From Geothrix paludis (GTDB lineage: Bacteria > Acidobacteriota > Holophagae > Holophagales > Holophagaceae), in assembly GCF_022808815.1 (NCBI RefSeq), contig NZ_JAKZLC010000002.1:186001-250000 (forward strand): a DNA stretch of 64,000 nucleotides, given 5' to 3'. The notes under the pieces are model-generated. The model did no database searches. It had not been told where the DNA came from and saw nothing but the letters and a program-made list of their open reading frames with translations. Both the position numbers and the translations under genes were made by a program. Each line of letters opens with the position of its first letter. Position 1 is the stretch's first letter. Shown here one piece after another: positions 8,156 to 16,667 of the stretch.

Positions 8156-9121
8156 ATGTCCAAGCTGCGCGTCGCCGTCGTGGGTGTGGGACACCTGGGC
8201 CAGCACCATGCGCGGATCGCCGCCTCCGCGCCGGACGCCGTGCTGACCGCCGTCGTGGATCCGGATCCAGCCCGGGGCCCGGAGATCGCGGGAAAATTCG
8301 GCGCCCCCTGGGCCGCCTCCCTGGACCAGGTGCTCGCGGAGGTGGACGCCGTCCAGATTGCCGCGCCCACGGGCTTTCACCATGCCCTCGGCGCCCAGGC
8401 CCTCAAGGCCGGCAAGCACGTCCTGATGGAGAAGCCCCTGGCCGCTTCCCTGGAAGAGGGCTCCGCCCTGCTGACGGCCCTGGCGGAGGCCCGGGCCGCC
8501 AAGCCGGGCCTCGTGGCCCAGGTGGGCCACCTGGAGCGCTTCAACCCCGCCGTGGCGGCCCTGCGCGACCGCGGCTTCAAGCCCCGTTTCCTGGAGGCCG
8601 TGCGCGTCTCGCCCTTCCCGGCCCGCAGCCTGGAAGTGGACGTGATCATGGACGTGATGATCCATGACCTCGACCTGCTGCGCGCCCTGGTGGGACGCCC
8701 CGTGGTGGACGTGGTGGCCGTGGGCGTGCCGGTGCTGACGCCCTACGCCGACCTGGTGAACGCCCGCCTGAAGTTCGAGGGCGGCGCCTTCGCCACCGTC
8801 ACCGCCAGCCGCGTGGCCCGCAAGAAGGAGCGCACCCTCCGCGCCTTCGGCGACAAGGAATACGCCAGCCTCGACTTCGCCGCCCAGAAGCTGGAGCTGC
8901 TGCGGCTGGTCATGGGCCCTGACGGCCCCGAAGTGCGCCCGGAGACCGCCAGCATCGAGGAGGGCGAGCCCCTCCGCCTCGAGATCGAAGCCTTCCACGC
9001 CGCCTGCCTGGGCCAGGGCCAGGAGGGCGTCACCTGGGAGGAAGGCCAGGAGGCCATGCGCGTGGCCGACCAGGTGCAGAAGGCCGTGGCCAAGAGCCTG
9101 GCGGAGATTCGGCAGGCGTGA
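8156..9121 (+). CDS. Gfo/Idh/MocA-family NAD(P)-dependent oxidoreductase
   Basis: A 321-residue oxidoreductase. The Rossmann motif is VGVGHLGQHHA (residues 9-19) and the family EKPLA stretch, containing the catalytic-region Lys, is at 92-96. A C-terminal alpha/beta domain of normal length follows. Members oxidise or reduce sugars and related polyols; the substrate is not evident. AGGAGG lies five bases before the ATG. A longer frame upstream is ignored because it overlaps the divergent gene. The stop overlaps the GTG of the serine-hydrolase gene by four bases, so translation is coupled. The neighbours (serine hydrolase, SpoIID) hint at a cell-wall sugar role, which is inference. Confidence 0.88.
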   Translation: MSKLRVAVVGVGHLGQHHARIAASAPDAVLTAVVDPDPARGPEIAGKFGAPWAASLDQVLAEVDAVQIAAPTGFHHALGAQALKAGKHVLMEKPLAASLEEGSALLTALAEARAAKPGLVAQVGHLERFNPAVAALRDRGFKPRFLEAVRVSPFPARSLEVDVIMDVMIHDLDLLRALVGRPVVDVVAVGVPVLTPYADLVNARLKFEGGAFATVTASRVARKKERTLRAFGDKEYASLDFAAQKLELLRLVMGPDGPEVRPETASIEEGEPLRLEIEAFHAACLGQGQEGVTWEEGQEAMRVADQVQKAVAKSLAEIRQA

Positions 9122-10074
9122 GCGGGTTCTACGACCTCGCCTCCCTCGCCAAACCCCTGGTGACGGCGCCGCTGGCGCTGGCCTTCCTGGACCTGGACGC
9201 GGATCGGCGCTGGGCGCTGGGCTTCCATGACCGTGAGGTGCCGCTCACGGCACGGCAGCTGCTGTCGCACAGCTCGGGCCTGCCGCCCTGGCGGCCCTTC
9301 ACGGGCGAACCCCTGGCCGCGCAGTTGCGGCGTCCCGTGCCGGACCACCCGTTGCTCCGCCCCGCGACGCCGGGCCTGGCCACCTACTCAGACCTGAACT
9401 ACCGCCTGCTGGCGGAGCTGGTGGAGGCCGAGACTCGCGTCCCCTTCCGGAGGCTCGGCGCGGCCTCGGGCCTCAGCCCCGCGCCCTGGCCGGAGGCCCC
9501 GGTGGTCCTGCCGGATGCCCCCGACGCCGAGGCCTGGCGGCTGGCCACGGACCAGCCTCTGCCCCCGCGGGATCCGCGCCTGCCCCAGGACGCCAACGCC
9601 CGGGCGGGCATGCCCGGCCACGCGGGCTTCGGCGTCACGGCTCCGCAGTTGGAAGCCGCCCTGGCCCGCTGGGTGGCCGCGGGCTGGCCGGCGCGCATGG
9701 CAGTGGAAGCCGCCGATGGAGAGAACGGATCCCGGTGGGGCCTCGGCCTCCAGGCGCTCTTCTCGGGTGGGGGCCGTTTCGGACAGTTGCTGTCCAGAAT
9801 TCCCGCCGACCTGGGGCTCCATGTGATCGAGGAGTCCACAACGGAGCTGCCTCCGCCCGCACCGTCCCTGGATCCCGAACCGGATTCCCTCTCGGGCTGG
9901 TGGTTCCACCTGGGCTACACGGGCCCCGCCCTCTTCTACCGGCCCGCGGATGGAACCTGTGTGGCCCTCCTGCTCCACCGGAGCGGACCGGCCGGAACGA
10001 TGCTCGACATGGAGGCGCTGCGGGCCCGGCGCTGGCAGGCCCTCTCCCGTTTCGTGGGACAATTCGGGGGATGA
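9118..10074 (+). CDS. Beta-lactamase-fold serine hydrolase, short N-terminus
   Basis: A 318-residue protein of the class C beta-lactamase/penicillin-binding fold. The nucleophile motif SLAK lies at residues 9-12 (FYDLASLAKPL), the family HSSGLPPW near 51-58, and a YSD triad candidate near 90 (TYSDLNYR). Most relatives have 40-70 residues and usually a signal peptide before SxxK. This one begins almost at the motif, and the GTG start overlaps the Gfo/Idh stop (GTGA), so no upstream extension in this frame is evident. It is followed by a four-base overlap with the SpoIID gene. Likely a cytoplasmic hydrolase or esterase, or an N-terminally shortened form. Confidence 0.78.
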   Translation: MSGFYDLASLAKPLVTAPLALAFLDLDADRRWALGFHDREVPLTARQLLSHSSGLPPWRPFTGEPLAAQLRRPVPDHPLLRPATPGLATYSDLNYRLLAELVEAETRVPFRRLGAASGLSPAPWPEAPVVLPDAPDAEAWRLATDQPLPPRDPRLPQDANARAGMPGHAGFGVTAPQLEAALARWVAAGWPARMAVEAADGENGSRWGLGLQALFSGGGRFGQLLSRIPADLGLHVIEESTTELPPPAPSLDPEPDSLSGWWFHLGYTGPALFYRPADGTCVALLLHRSGPAGTMLDMEALRARRWQALSRFVGQFGG

Positions 10075-12176
10075 AGCCCTTCCTCGTTCCCGCCCTGGTC
10101 CTGCCCTTCGTCGCCGCTCCCGCCGCCCAGCCCCCGCTGAAGATCGGGCTCGACACCCAGGCCACGGAATGGATCGTGTCCCTGGAGGGCGGCGGCCAGC
10201 TCTGCGACCGGGCGGGAAAGCCGGTCCTGCGGCTGGCGCCGGACGAGAAGGTCCGCATCTGGTGGGACAGCCGGGGGGTCTCGGACCCCACCAGCGAATA
10301 CCGCATCCAGGTGGGACGACCCCTGGGCACCGACGAGGCCGCGGCCCTGATGGCCCGCCTCCGGAAGCTGGGGGAGCCATCGGACCGCGTGAAGGTTCCG
10401 GACGCCGACACCTGGCGCGTGCTGATGGGCCATTTCCCGGAGGCCGCCAAGGCCGAGCCGCTGCTCCAGAAGCTCCAGGACCTGGGCTTCGAGGAGCTGT
10501 GGGTGGCCTCGGAACCCCGCGATGCCCAGCCGCGCAAGGGCCGCGCCCTCTACGCCGTCACCGAGCGCTACGAGCGGCGCCCCCTGCCCCTGGGCGGCGT
10601 GTGGCTGAAGCCCACGGGCGAACTCACCAGCCTCAATGGCAAGGGCCGCTACCGCGGCAAGGTAGAGATCTTCCCCAACGCGCAGGGCCGCCTGACCGTG
10701 GTGAACACCCTGGACCTGGAGACCTATCTGCGCGGCGTGGTGCCCAAGGAGATGGGCGCCTGGGAATTCCCCAGCCTGGAAGCCCTGAAGGCCCAGGCCG
10801 TGGCGGCCCGCACCTACGCCGTGGCCAACCGCGGCAAGCGCGCGGCGGACGGCTTCGACATGGGCGACACCGTGGCGGACCAGGTCTATGGCGGGCGCGA
10901 TGGCGAGCAGGCCCTCACGGACCGGGCCATCCAGGAGACCGAGGGCCTCTTCGCCACCTATGGCGGCAAGCCCATCCTGGCCCTCTTCATGGCCAACTGC
11001 GGCGGTCACACCGTGGACGTGTCCCAGGTCTTCGGCGGGGATGCCCCCTACCTCAAGGCCGCCACCTGCTATCCCGCCAAGCCCCTCACCCTGCCCTTCG
11101 CCTCCGGCGTGTCCGTGACGACGGAGGCTCAGCAGCCCTGGCTCACCTGGGACCTGCTGAGGCTGGCCGCGGACATCGTGCCGGTGGACTGGCTGAGCGG
11201 CGAGCGCCTGGCCCGTCCCGCCACCGCGGAGGATCTGGCGGCTCCCGTCCTGGCCCTCCAGCAGCGGCTGGGCCTCGAGCCCGCGCCCCTGTCCCGCCAG
11301 GGGCCCCTGATGCTCGCCCTGGCGCGCGCCCTGGGCCTGCAGCAGGTGGTGGAGGGGCAGGAGCGCCCCCAGGACGCGGCCTACTTCCTGCCTTCCGAGC
11401 TCCCCGCCGCGGATCGCCTGCTGGCCGCCTTCCTCACCCGGCGCGGCCTGGTGCCGGTGGCGGCCTGGGCCGCCCCGGAGCCGCCCACCCTGCGTCAGGC
11501 CCTCGCGGCCCTGGGCCGGATGTGGCAGGACCTGGAGCCCCTGGCGCTGGGCGAGGGCAGCCTGCTGATGGACCGCCAGGTCCGCCGGAAGCGGGGCGGC
11601 CCCGAGCCCCTGCCCCTCTCGCCGCGGCTGCTCCTCGCGGAGGAGGCGCCGGACGGGAGCCTGCGCCTGGTCCCGAAGGCCGACATCCAGGTGGGCGATC
11701 GCCTGAAGTGGATCCCCGAGGGCGGACCGGCCACCCTGCTGGTGCGCCGCCTCGATCCCGATGGCGCCGCCTGGGATCGCTACAGCCCCACGGCCCACTG
11801 GCGGGTGGAGTACGCCGAGGCGGAGCTGCTGGCCCTGGTGCGCAAGCGCATGAAGGTGCCAGGCATCCGCGAGCTCCGGGCCCAGCACAACCAGGAGGGC
11901 CGGGTGCTGGACCTGGCGCTGGTGGACACCCAGGGCGCGGTCCATCGCGTGCGGGGCATGCACATCCGCGGCCTGCTGGGCCTCAAGGACAACGTCTTCC
12001 GGTTCCTCACGCTCGGCCAGGGCACCCAGCGCCGCTGGGTGTTCTACGGGCGCGGCTGGGGGCACGGCGTGGGCCTGTGCCAGACCGGGGCCTACGGCAT
12101 GGCCCTGGAAGGCGCCACCTTCCAGCAGATCCTCCAGCACTACTACCCCGGGACCGAGCTCCGGAAGGTCGACTGA
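10071..12176 (+). CDS. SpoIID/LytB-domain protein with large central insertion
   Basis: A 701-residue exported protein with a cleavable signal (residues 1-16, ending AAPAAQ). The SpoIID core is visible in two parts: about residues 205-345 (LETYLRGVVPKEMGAWEFPS, then ALKAQAVAARTYAV and the MANCGGHT motif) and about 640-700 (GRGWGHGVGLCQTGAYGMA, ending LQHYYPGTEL). SpoIID-type proteins are lytic transglycosylases acting on denuded glycan strands, and occur in many non-sporulating diderms. The roughly 290 residues between the parts are an insertion without recognisable motif. Coupled by ATGA overlap to the serine hydrolase, which supports a shared cell-wall job. Confidence 0.88.
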   Translation: MKPFLVPALVLPFVAAPAAQPPLKIGLDTQATEWIVSLEGGGQLCDRAGKPVLRLAPDEKVRIWWDSRGVSDPTSEYRIQVGRPLGTDEAAALMARLRKLGEPSDRVKVPDADTWRVLMGHFPEAAKAEPLLQKLQDLGFEELWVASEPRDAQPRKGRALYAVTERYERRPLPLGGVWLKPTGELTSLNGKGRYRGKVEIFPNAQGRLTVVNTLDLETYLRGVVPKEMGAWEFPSLEALKAQAVAARTYAVANRGKRAADGFDMGDTVADQVYGGRDGEQALTDRAIQETEGLFATYGGKPILALFMANCGGHTVDVSQVFGGDAPYLKAATCYPAKPLTLPFASGVSVTTEAQQPWLTWDLLRLAADIVPVDWLSGERLARPATAEDLAAPVLALQQRLGLEPAPLSRQGPLMLALARALGLQQVVEGQERPQDAAYFLPSELPAADRLLAAFLTRRGLVPVAAWAAPEPPTLRQALAALGRMWQDLEPLALGEGSLLMDRQVRRKRGGPEPLPLSPRLLLAEEAPDGSLRLVPKADIQVGDRLKWIPEGGPATLLVRRLDPDGAAWDRYSPTAHWRVEYAEAELLALVRKRMKVPGIRELRAQHNQEGRVLDLALVDTQGAVHRVRGMHIRGLLGLKDNVFRFLTLGQGTQRRWVFYGRGWGHGVGLCQTGAYGMALEGATFQQILQHYYPGTELRKVD

Positions 12177-12253
12177 TTTTCGACCATGAAATCCCATTCT
12201 GGGATTGACGGAATGCCGTGGTGACCCCAGGTTAGCCTCCCCGGGAGGTGGTG

Positions 12254-13207
12254 ATGTCCATGGACGCCTGGATCCTCGGCGCGCCGCTGAAGGTGCTGCG
12301 GCAGGAGGACCATCCGTACCGGGAGACCACTCTGGCCACCCTGGGACGCCATGAGCTGGGCCTGAGCCGCCGGCGGTCCGCCGCCGGCCTCCCGGCCTGC
12401 GAGATCTTCCTGGACGGCCGGTCCATCTACCTGCCCGGGGCCGCGGCGCCGGATCGCGCCTGGTTCGACCTCTGCCGCGAGCTGGGCTACGAGCCTGCCC
12501 GCCACTGGGACTGGGACCCGGCCCTGATCCTCTTCCAGCAGGTGCTGCCGGCCCTCGCCGCGGACTGGCACGAACCGCCCCTGGCCCTCGACGCGCAGGG
12601 CCTTCCGGAGGGCGTCCTCAGCCTGGCCAGCCTGCGCCAGACCTTCGCGGAAGCCGTCGCCGACCTGCGCCGGAACAGCCTCGGTCCTGTGGGTGCCAAG
12701 GTGGCCGAGACCTTCGAATGGCTGCCCCTCCGCGCGGTCGTCTTCCATGACGATGCCCAGCTGCCCCTGGACTTCGAGGGCGCCGGCGCCTGCGGGCGGG
12801 TCTCCCTCTGGCTGGGGATCCACCGGGACCGGGCCGTGGCGCTGGACGGGCCCGCCCCCTATGGGCGCGGCCTCCGACGCTGGGTGGCCGGAGGTTCCGG
12901 CGACCTGCCGCCCACCGAAGCATTCCTCCGGGCCGCCGGCCTGGACCCCGAACCGCCCAAGGGCTTCGAGGCTGCCTTCGATGCGGCCCTCCATCGCCTC
13001 TGCCACCAGCTCGAGGGCCCCCTGGACGCCTACCGCCGCACCTATCCCGTGGGCATCCCCTGGCAGCGGGACCACCACGAGCGCCTCCTCGGCCGCACCA
13101 TCGTCGACCTCCGGCTGGGGGATCCCCCCGTGCTCATCCTGGACGATGGCACCGAGGTGGCCCTGGAGAACAAGCCCCTGCCCTCCTGGGAGCACGGCGG
13201 AATCTGA
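12254..13207 (+). CDS. Conserved-looking protein of unknown function
   Basis: A 317-residue soluble protein, not recognised. It has many Trp, His, Asp and Arg residues and no signal peptide or membrane segment. Several stretches look structured, such as DGRSIYLPGAAAP, EWLPLRAVVFHDDAQLPLDF and GIPWQRDHHERLLGRT, followed by a terminal beta segment (PPVLILDDGTEVALEN). The mix of acidic and His residues could bind metal, but no known motif fits. GGGAGG precedes the ATG by five bases; two in-frame GTG codons lie directly upstream. It converges with the DUF2238 gene and stands alone. Confidence 0.7.
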   Translation: MSMDAWILGAPLKVLRQEDHPYRETTLATLGRHELGLSRRRSAAGLPACEIFLDGRSIYLPGAAAPDRAWFDLCRELGYEPARHWDWDPALILFQQVLPALAADWHEPPLALDAQGLPEGVLSLASLRQTFAEAVADLRRNSLGPVGAKVAETFEWLPLRAVVFHDDAQLPLDFEGAGACGRVSLWLGIHRDRAVALDGPAPYGRGLRRWVAGGSGDLPPTEAFLRAAGLDPEPPKGFEAAFDAALHRLCHQLEGPLDAYRRTYPVGIPWQRDHHERLLGRTIVDLRLGDPPVLILDDGTEVALENKPLPSWEHGGI

Positions 13208-13249
13208 GCTCCGGGGAGGGCGCTGGGAACCGGGTCTCAGGCGCTGGAT

Positions 13250-13912
13250 TCAGGCGCCGGGTTCGGGTGAGGGTTCCGGCATCCGACGCAGCCACCGCAC
13301 CAGCGCCACCACCAGCATGGTGAGGAGGGCCCCGGCGGCGGCGGCCGTCATGTCCTTCTGGGCGTCCCAGATGTCCCCCTGGGTGCCGAGGAAGGCGTCG
13401 CCCAGCTCCGGGGCGGCGAGGCGGGCCGTGAGGCTCTCGATGATCTCGTAGACGGCGGAGGCCGCCAGCACCACATCCAGCGGCAGGTAGTAGTTCCAGA
13501 AGCCCCGGGTGCGGGCCACTCGCATGAACACCTCGCGGGCGGGGTAGGCCATCAGCAGGCCGAAGCTGAAGTGGACGATGCGGTCGAAGGGATTCCGCGC
13601 CAGCCCCCAGTGGGCCTTCATCCAGAAGCCCAGGGGCACGTTGGCGTAGGTGTAGTGGGCCCCGACCGCGTGCAGGGACAGGAACACGGCGATCAGCAGG
13701 TAGCTGAGGTCCGACAGGGGGAAGCGAGGATAGCTCCAGGCCAGCCCGATCACCGCGATGACCACCAGCAGGTTCTCCATCCGCCAGTCGCCGGGATAGA
13801 GGGGCCGGATGGCCGTCACGATCCAGACGAGGGCGTAGAGCAAGCAGAGGACCTGGAGGAACCGGTTCTCGCGGAAGGGGCGCGGGTTCGGCTGGGCGGC
13901 ATGGCTGAGCAT
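13250..13912 (-). CDS. DUF2238 (YjdF-type) inner-membrane protein
   Basis: A 220-residue membrane protein with about six hydrophobic helices. The family signature HTYA-like stretch appears as GAHYTYANVPLG near residue 85, followed by the conserved NPFDRIVHFSFG. This is the DUF2238/YjdF family of inner-membrane proteins, whose function is unknown. It lies eight bases downstream of the stop of the formate-dehydrogenase-like gene on the same strand and may be its operon partner. A membrane partner for that enzyme would be attractive, but nothing in the sequence shows it. Confidence 0.82.
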   Translation of the reverse strand: MLSHAAQPNPRPFRENRFLQVLCLLYALVWIVTAIRPLYPGDWRMENLLVVIAVIGLAWSYPRFPLSDLSYLLIAVFLSLHAVGAHYTYANVPLGFWMKAHWGLARNPFDRIVHFSFGLLMAYPAREVFMRVARTRGFWNYYLPLDVVLAASAVYEIIESLTARLAAPELGDAFLGTQGDIWDAQKDMTAAAAGALLTMLVVALVRWLRRMPEPSPEPGA

Positions 13913-13920
13913 GCCCCAGG

Positions 13921-16611
13921 TTACCGGACCTTCGAGTGGGCGGTGGGGTGCAGGCTCACCGCCGTGACCTTGTATTCAGGCGTCCCCGTGACCGCGTCCC
14001 GGCCCGGCCCTGTGGCCAGGTTCACGTAGGCGGCCACCGCATGGAAGGTGGCGAAGGGCTCGCCCCGCCGGACACGGTCCGTGGGGCGGACGCGGAGGGC
14101 GAAGGCCCCGTGACGGCTCCGCACCTGCACCGGGTCGCCCGCCGAAAGCCCCAGCTCCGCGGCGTCATCGGGATGGAGTTCCAGCTCATCGTCCGCCCGC
14201 AGCTCGTGGTTCCGGGTCCTCCCCGTCATGGTGGCGGCATTGAAGTGGAACAGGCTGCGGCCCGTGTTCAGCAGGAAGGGGAACTCGCGATCCGGAGCCT
14301 CCGGCGAAGGCGTCCAGGCCAGCGGGCGGAAGGTGGCGCGGCCTTCCGGGAAGGCTTCCGCGTGAAGCACCGGCGTACCGGGGTGGTCCTCGGCCGGGCA
14401 GGGCCACTGGAGGCCCCCTTCCCGGTCCAGCCGTGCATGGCTGATGCCCGCGATGGCCGGCCAGACCTGGCGCGCCTCCTCCCACACGGCCGCCGCATCC
14501 GGATGCGCGAACTGCGGGCCGGCGCCCAGCCGTTCCGCCAGGGCGGCCAGGATCGCCTGGTCCGTGCGGCTGTTCCCCTTCGGCGGCAGCACCCGGCGGA
14601 CGCGCTGGACGCGCCGCTCTCCGTTCATGAAGGTGCCCTCCTTCTCGAAGGGGCTGGCGGCGGGCAGGAAGACCGTGCCGAAGGCTTTGGCCGTCTCCGT
14701 GAGGAAGAGGTCCACCACGATGAGGGCCTCCAGCCCATGCAGGTTCTCGGCGGTCTCCCGCGCCCCGGGATGGCTCAGCAGCGGGTCATAGCCGATCACC
14801 AGCAGGGCCTTCAGCCGGCCCTCCCCCGCGGCGTCGATCATCTGCAGGGCGTTGAGACCCGGCGCCTGCGGCAGGTCGGCCCCCCAGACCTGCGCGTGGA
14901 CGCCCTTCGCCTGCTCTAGCTTCTGGTAGCCCGTGAGGCGGGAGGGCTCGCAGCCCATCTGGGCGCTGCCTTGGACGTTGTTCTGACCGCGCAGGGGATT
15001 CACCCCGCCACCCGGAATGCCCACGTTCCCCGTGAGCAGCGCGAGGTGGGCCAGGGCCGCCACGCCATCCGTGCCCTGCCGGTGCTCGGTGACCCCCAGG
15101 CCGTGGAAGGTCATGGCCGGCTTGGTAGTGGCGTATAGTCTCGCCGCGCGCCGGATGGCCTCGGGATCGATCCCGCAGAGGGCGCCCGCCCGCTCGGGAG
15201 TCCACGTCCGCAGGGAATCGGCATAGGCCTCCAGGTTGCGGGTGCGGGCCCCCAGGAACGTCATGTCCATGAGGTCCTCGGTGAGGATCACGTTCGCCAT
15301 GGCCTGCAGGAGGGGCAGGTTCGTGCCAGGCCGCGGGGCCAGGTGGTGCGTGGCCATTGCGGCCAGCTCCGTGCGGCGCGGATCGATCACGATGAGCGGC
15401 ACGCCCGACCGCGCGCGCTGGCGGAGGCGCGCGCCGACGATGGGGTGGTTCTCCGTGGGATTGGCGCCCACCACCATCAACAGGCCGGCCCGCTCGATGT
15501 CCGCGTAGCTGTTGGTGGCCGCCCCAGTGCCGAAGGTCTGGGCCAGCCCGGCGGCACTGGGGGCGTGGCAGACCCGGGCGCAGCAGTCCACGTTGTGGGT
15601 GCCCAGCGCCAGGCGCGCGAACTTCTGGGCCAGGTAGTTCTCCTCGTTGGTGGCGCGGCTGGAGGCCAGGACGCCGACGGCCTCCGGACCACCCGAAGCC
15701 TTCGCGACCCGGAGCGCCGAGGCGGCGGCGTCCAGCGCCTCCTCCCAGCTCACCGGCTCCCAGACGCCGCGGCGGCGGAGCATGGGCTCGGTGATCCGGT
15801 CCGGCGCCTCGTTGAAGCCCCAGCCGTAGCGGCCCTTCACGCAGAGGTGCCCCCGGCTCACGGGCGAGGCGACCACTGGACGGGCCTCGCTGATGCGTCC
15901 CTCGGTCACGCCCACGTCCAGCTCGCAGCCGGTGCCGCAGTAAGGGCAGGTGGTGCGGACCCAACGCTCCGGCAGCCCCGCGGCCAGGCGGGAGACGTCC
16001 TCGATGGCCCCCGTGGGGCAGGTGTCGGCGCAGGCGCCGCAGCTCACACAGGCGCTCTCCCGCAGGCCGGGCGAGAGCTCCGGGGCCAAGGCCAGGTCCC
16101 CGCCGCGCCCCGTGAACGTCCAGATGTTCTGCCCCTGCACCTCGTCGCAGATGCGCACGCAGCGCCCGCAGGCCACGCACCAGGACAGGTCCACGTCCAG
16201 GTAGGGATGCTCCGGATGCCTCGCCCCGGGCCTGCGCGCGCCCGATGGCGCCACGCCATAGGCGTCCAGCAGCTTCCGGAAGGGCTTCCCCGCCAGGCGC
16301 GCCGGATCCTCCACGGGGATATGCTCGGCCAAGCGCATCAGCATGGCCCGGCGGAAGTCCTCCAGGGCGGGCGTATGGGTCTCCACCACCATGCCCTCCT
16401 CCGCCGGGGTGGCGCAGGCGCAGGGTGGGCGCTCACGGCCCTCCACCTCGACCTCGCACAGCCGGCAGCTGGAGGCGGGCTTCAGCCGCGGGTCCGAACA
16501 GAGGGTGGGGATCTCGATGCCGTTCCGGCGGCAGGCCTCCAGCAGCGTGGTCCCCGGCTGCGTCGCGACGTCGCGGCCATTCACCCGCAGGCGGATGGGG
16601 GTTCCGGTCAC
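13921..16611 (-). CDS. Formate-dehydrogenase-type molybdopterin oxidoreductase with N-terminal Fe-S modules
   Basis: An 896-residue molybdo- or tungsto-enzyme resembling the catalytic subunit of NAD-linked or ferredoxin-linked formate dehydrogenase. In order: a [2Fe-2S] domain (C38, C49, C52, C64), a complex-I-G-like segment, two [4Fe-4S] clusters (CVACGRCVRIC at 145-155 and CVSCGACADTC at 188-198), then the FdhF domain with its own cluster (CPYCGTGC, 222-229). The sequence VDCCARVCH matches the E. coli FdhH site, with Cys348 where FdhH has selenocysteine. No FdhD, NADH-binding FdhB or maturation gene is nearby. Only a DUF2238 membrane protein follows. The electron partner is therefore unknown. 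Confidence 0.9.
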   Translation of the reverse strand: MTGTPIRLRVNGRDVATQPGTTLLEACRRNGIEIPTLCSDPRLKPASSCRLCEVEVEGRERPPCACATPAEEGMVVETHTPALEDFRRAMLMRLAEHIPVEDPARLAGKPFRKLLDAYGVAPSGARRPGARHPEHPYLDVDLSWCVACGRCVRICDEVQGQNIWTFTGRGGDLALAPELSPGLRESACVSCGACADTCPTGAIEDVSRLAAGLPERWVRTTCPYCGTGCELDVGVTEGRISEARPVVASPVSRGHLCVKGRYGWGFNEAPDRITEPMLRRRGVWEPVSWEEALDAAASALRVAKASGGPEAVGVLASSRATNEENYLAQKFARLALGTHNVDCCARVCHAPSAAGLAQTFGTGAATNSYADIERAGLLMVVGANPTENHPIVGARLRQRARSGVPLIVIDPRRTELAAMATHHLAPRPGTNLPLLQAMANVILTEDLMDMTFLGARTRNLEAYADSLRTWTPERAGALCGIDPEAIRRAARLYATTKPAMTFHGLGVTEHRQGTDGVAALAHLALLTGNVGIPGGGVNPLRGQNNVQGSAQMGCEPSRLTGYQKLEQAKGVHAQVWGADLPQAPGLNALQMIDAAGEGRLKALLVIGYDPLLSHPGARETAENLHGLEALIVVDLFLTETAKAFGTVFLPAASPFEKEGTFMNGERRVQRVRRVLPPKGNSRTDQAILAALAERLGAGPQFAHPDAAAVWEEARQVWPAIAGISHARLDREGGLQWPCPAEDHPGTPVLHAEAFPEGRATFRPLAWTPSPEAPDREFPFLLNTGRSLFHFNAATMTGRTRNHELRADDELELHPDDAAELGLSAGDPVQVRSRHGAFALRVRPTDRVRRGEPFATFHAVAAYVNLATGPGRDAVTGTPEYKVTAVSLHPTAHSKVR

Positions 16612-16667
16612 CAGCTTGTCTCCTGAAGGAAGGGGCGCTCAGCAGTATGCGCCGCCCGCCATGGAGT

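Noticed and set aside
6091-8667. 858-codon plus-strand frame across the M14 and membrane-protein genes
   Set aside because: It spans two well-supported reverse genes and the divergent spacer, and its composition is antisense-like.
9936-12197. Long reverse frame opposite the SpoIID gene
   Set aside because: Composition is typical of an antisense shadow and the SpoIID frame carries clear motifs and coupling.
14016-16611. Selenocysteine codon in the formate-dehydrogenase-type gene
   Set aside because: The aligned position is a Cys codon, with no in-frame TGA inside the gene.
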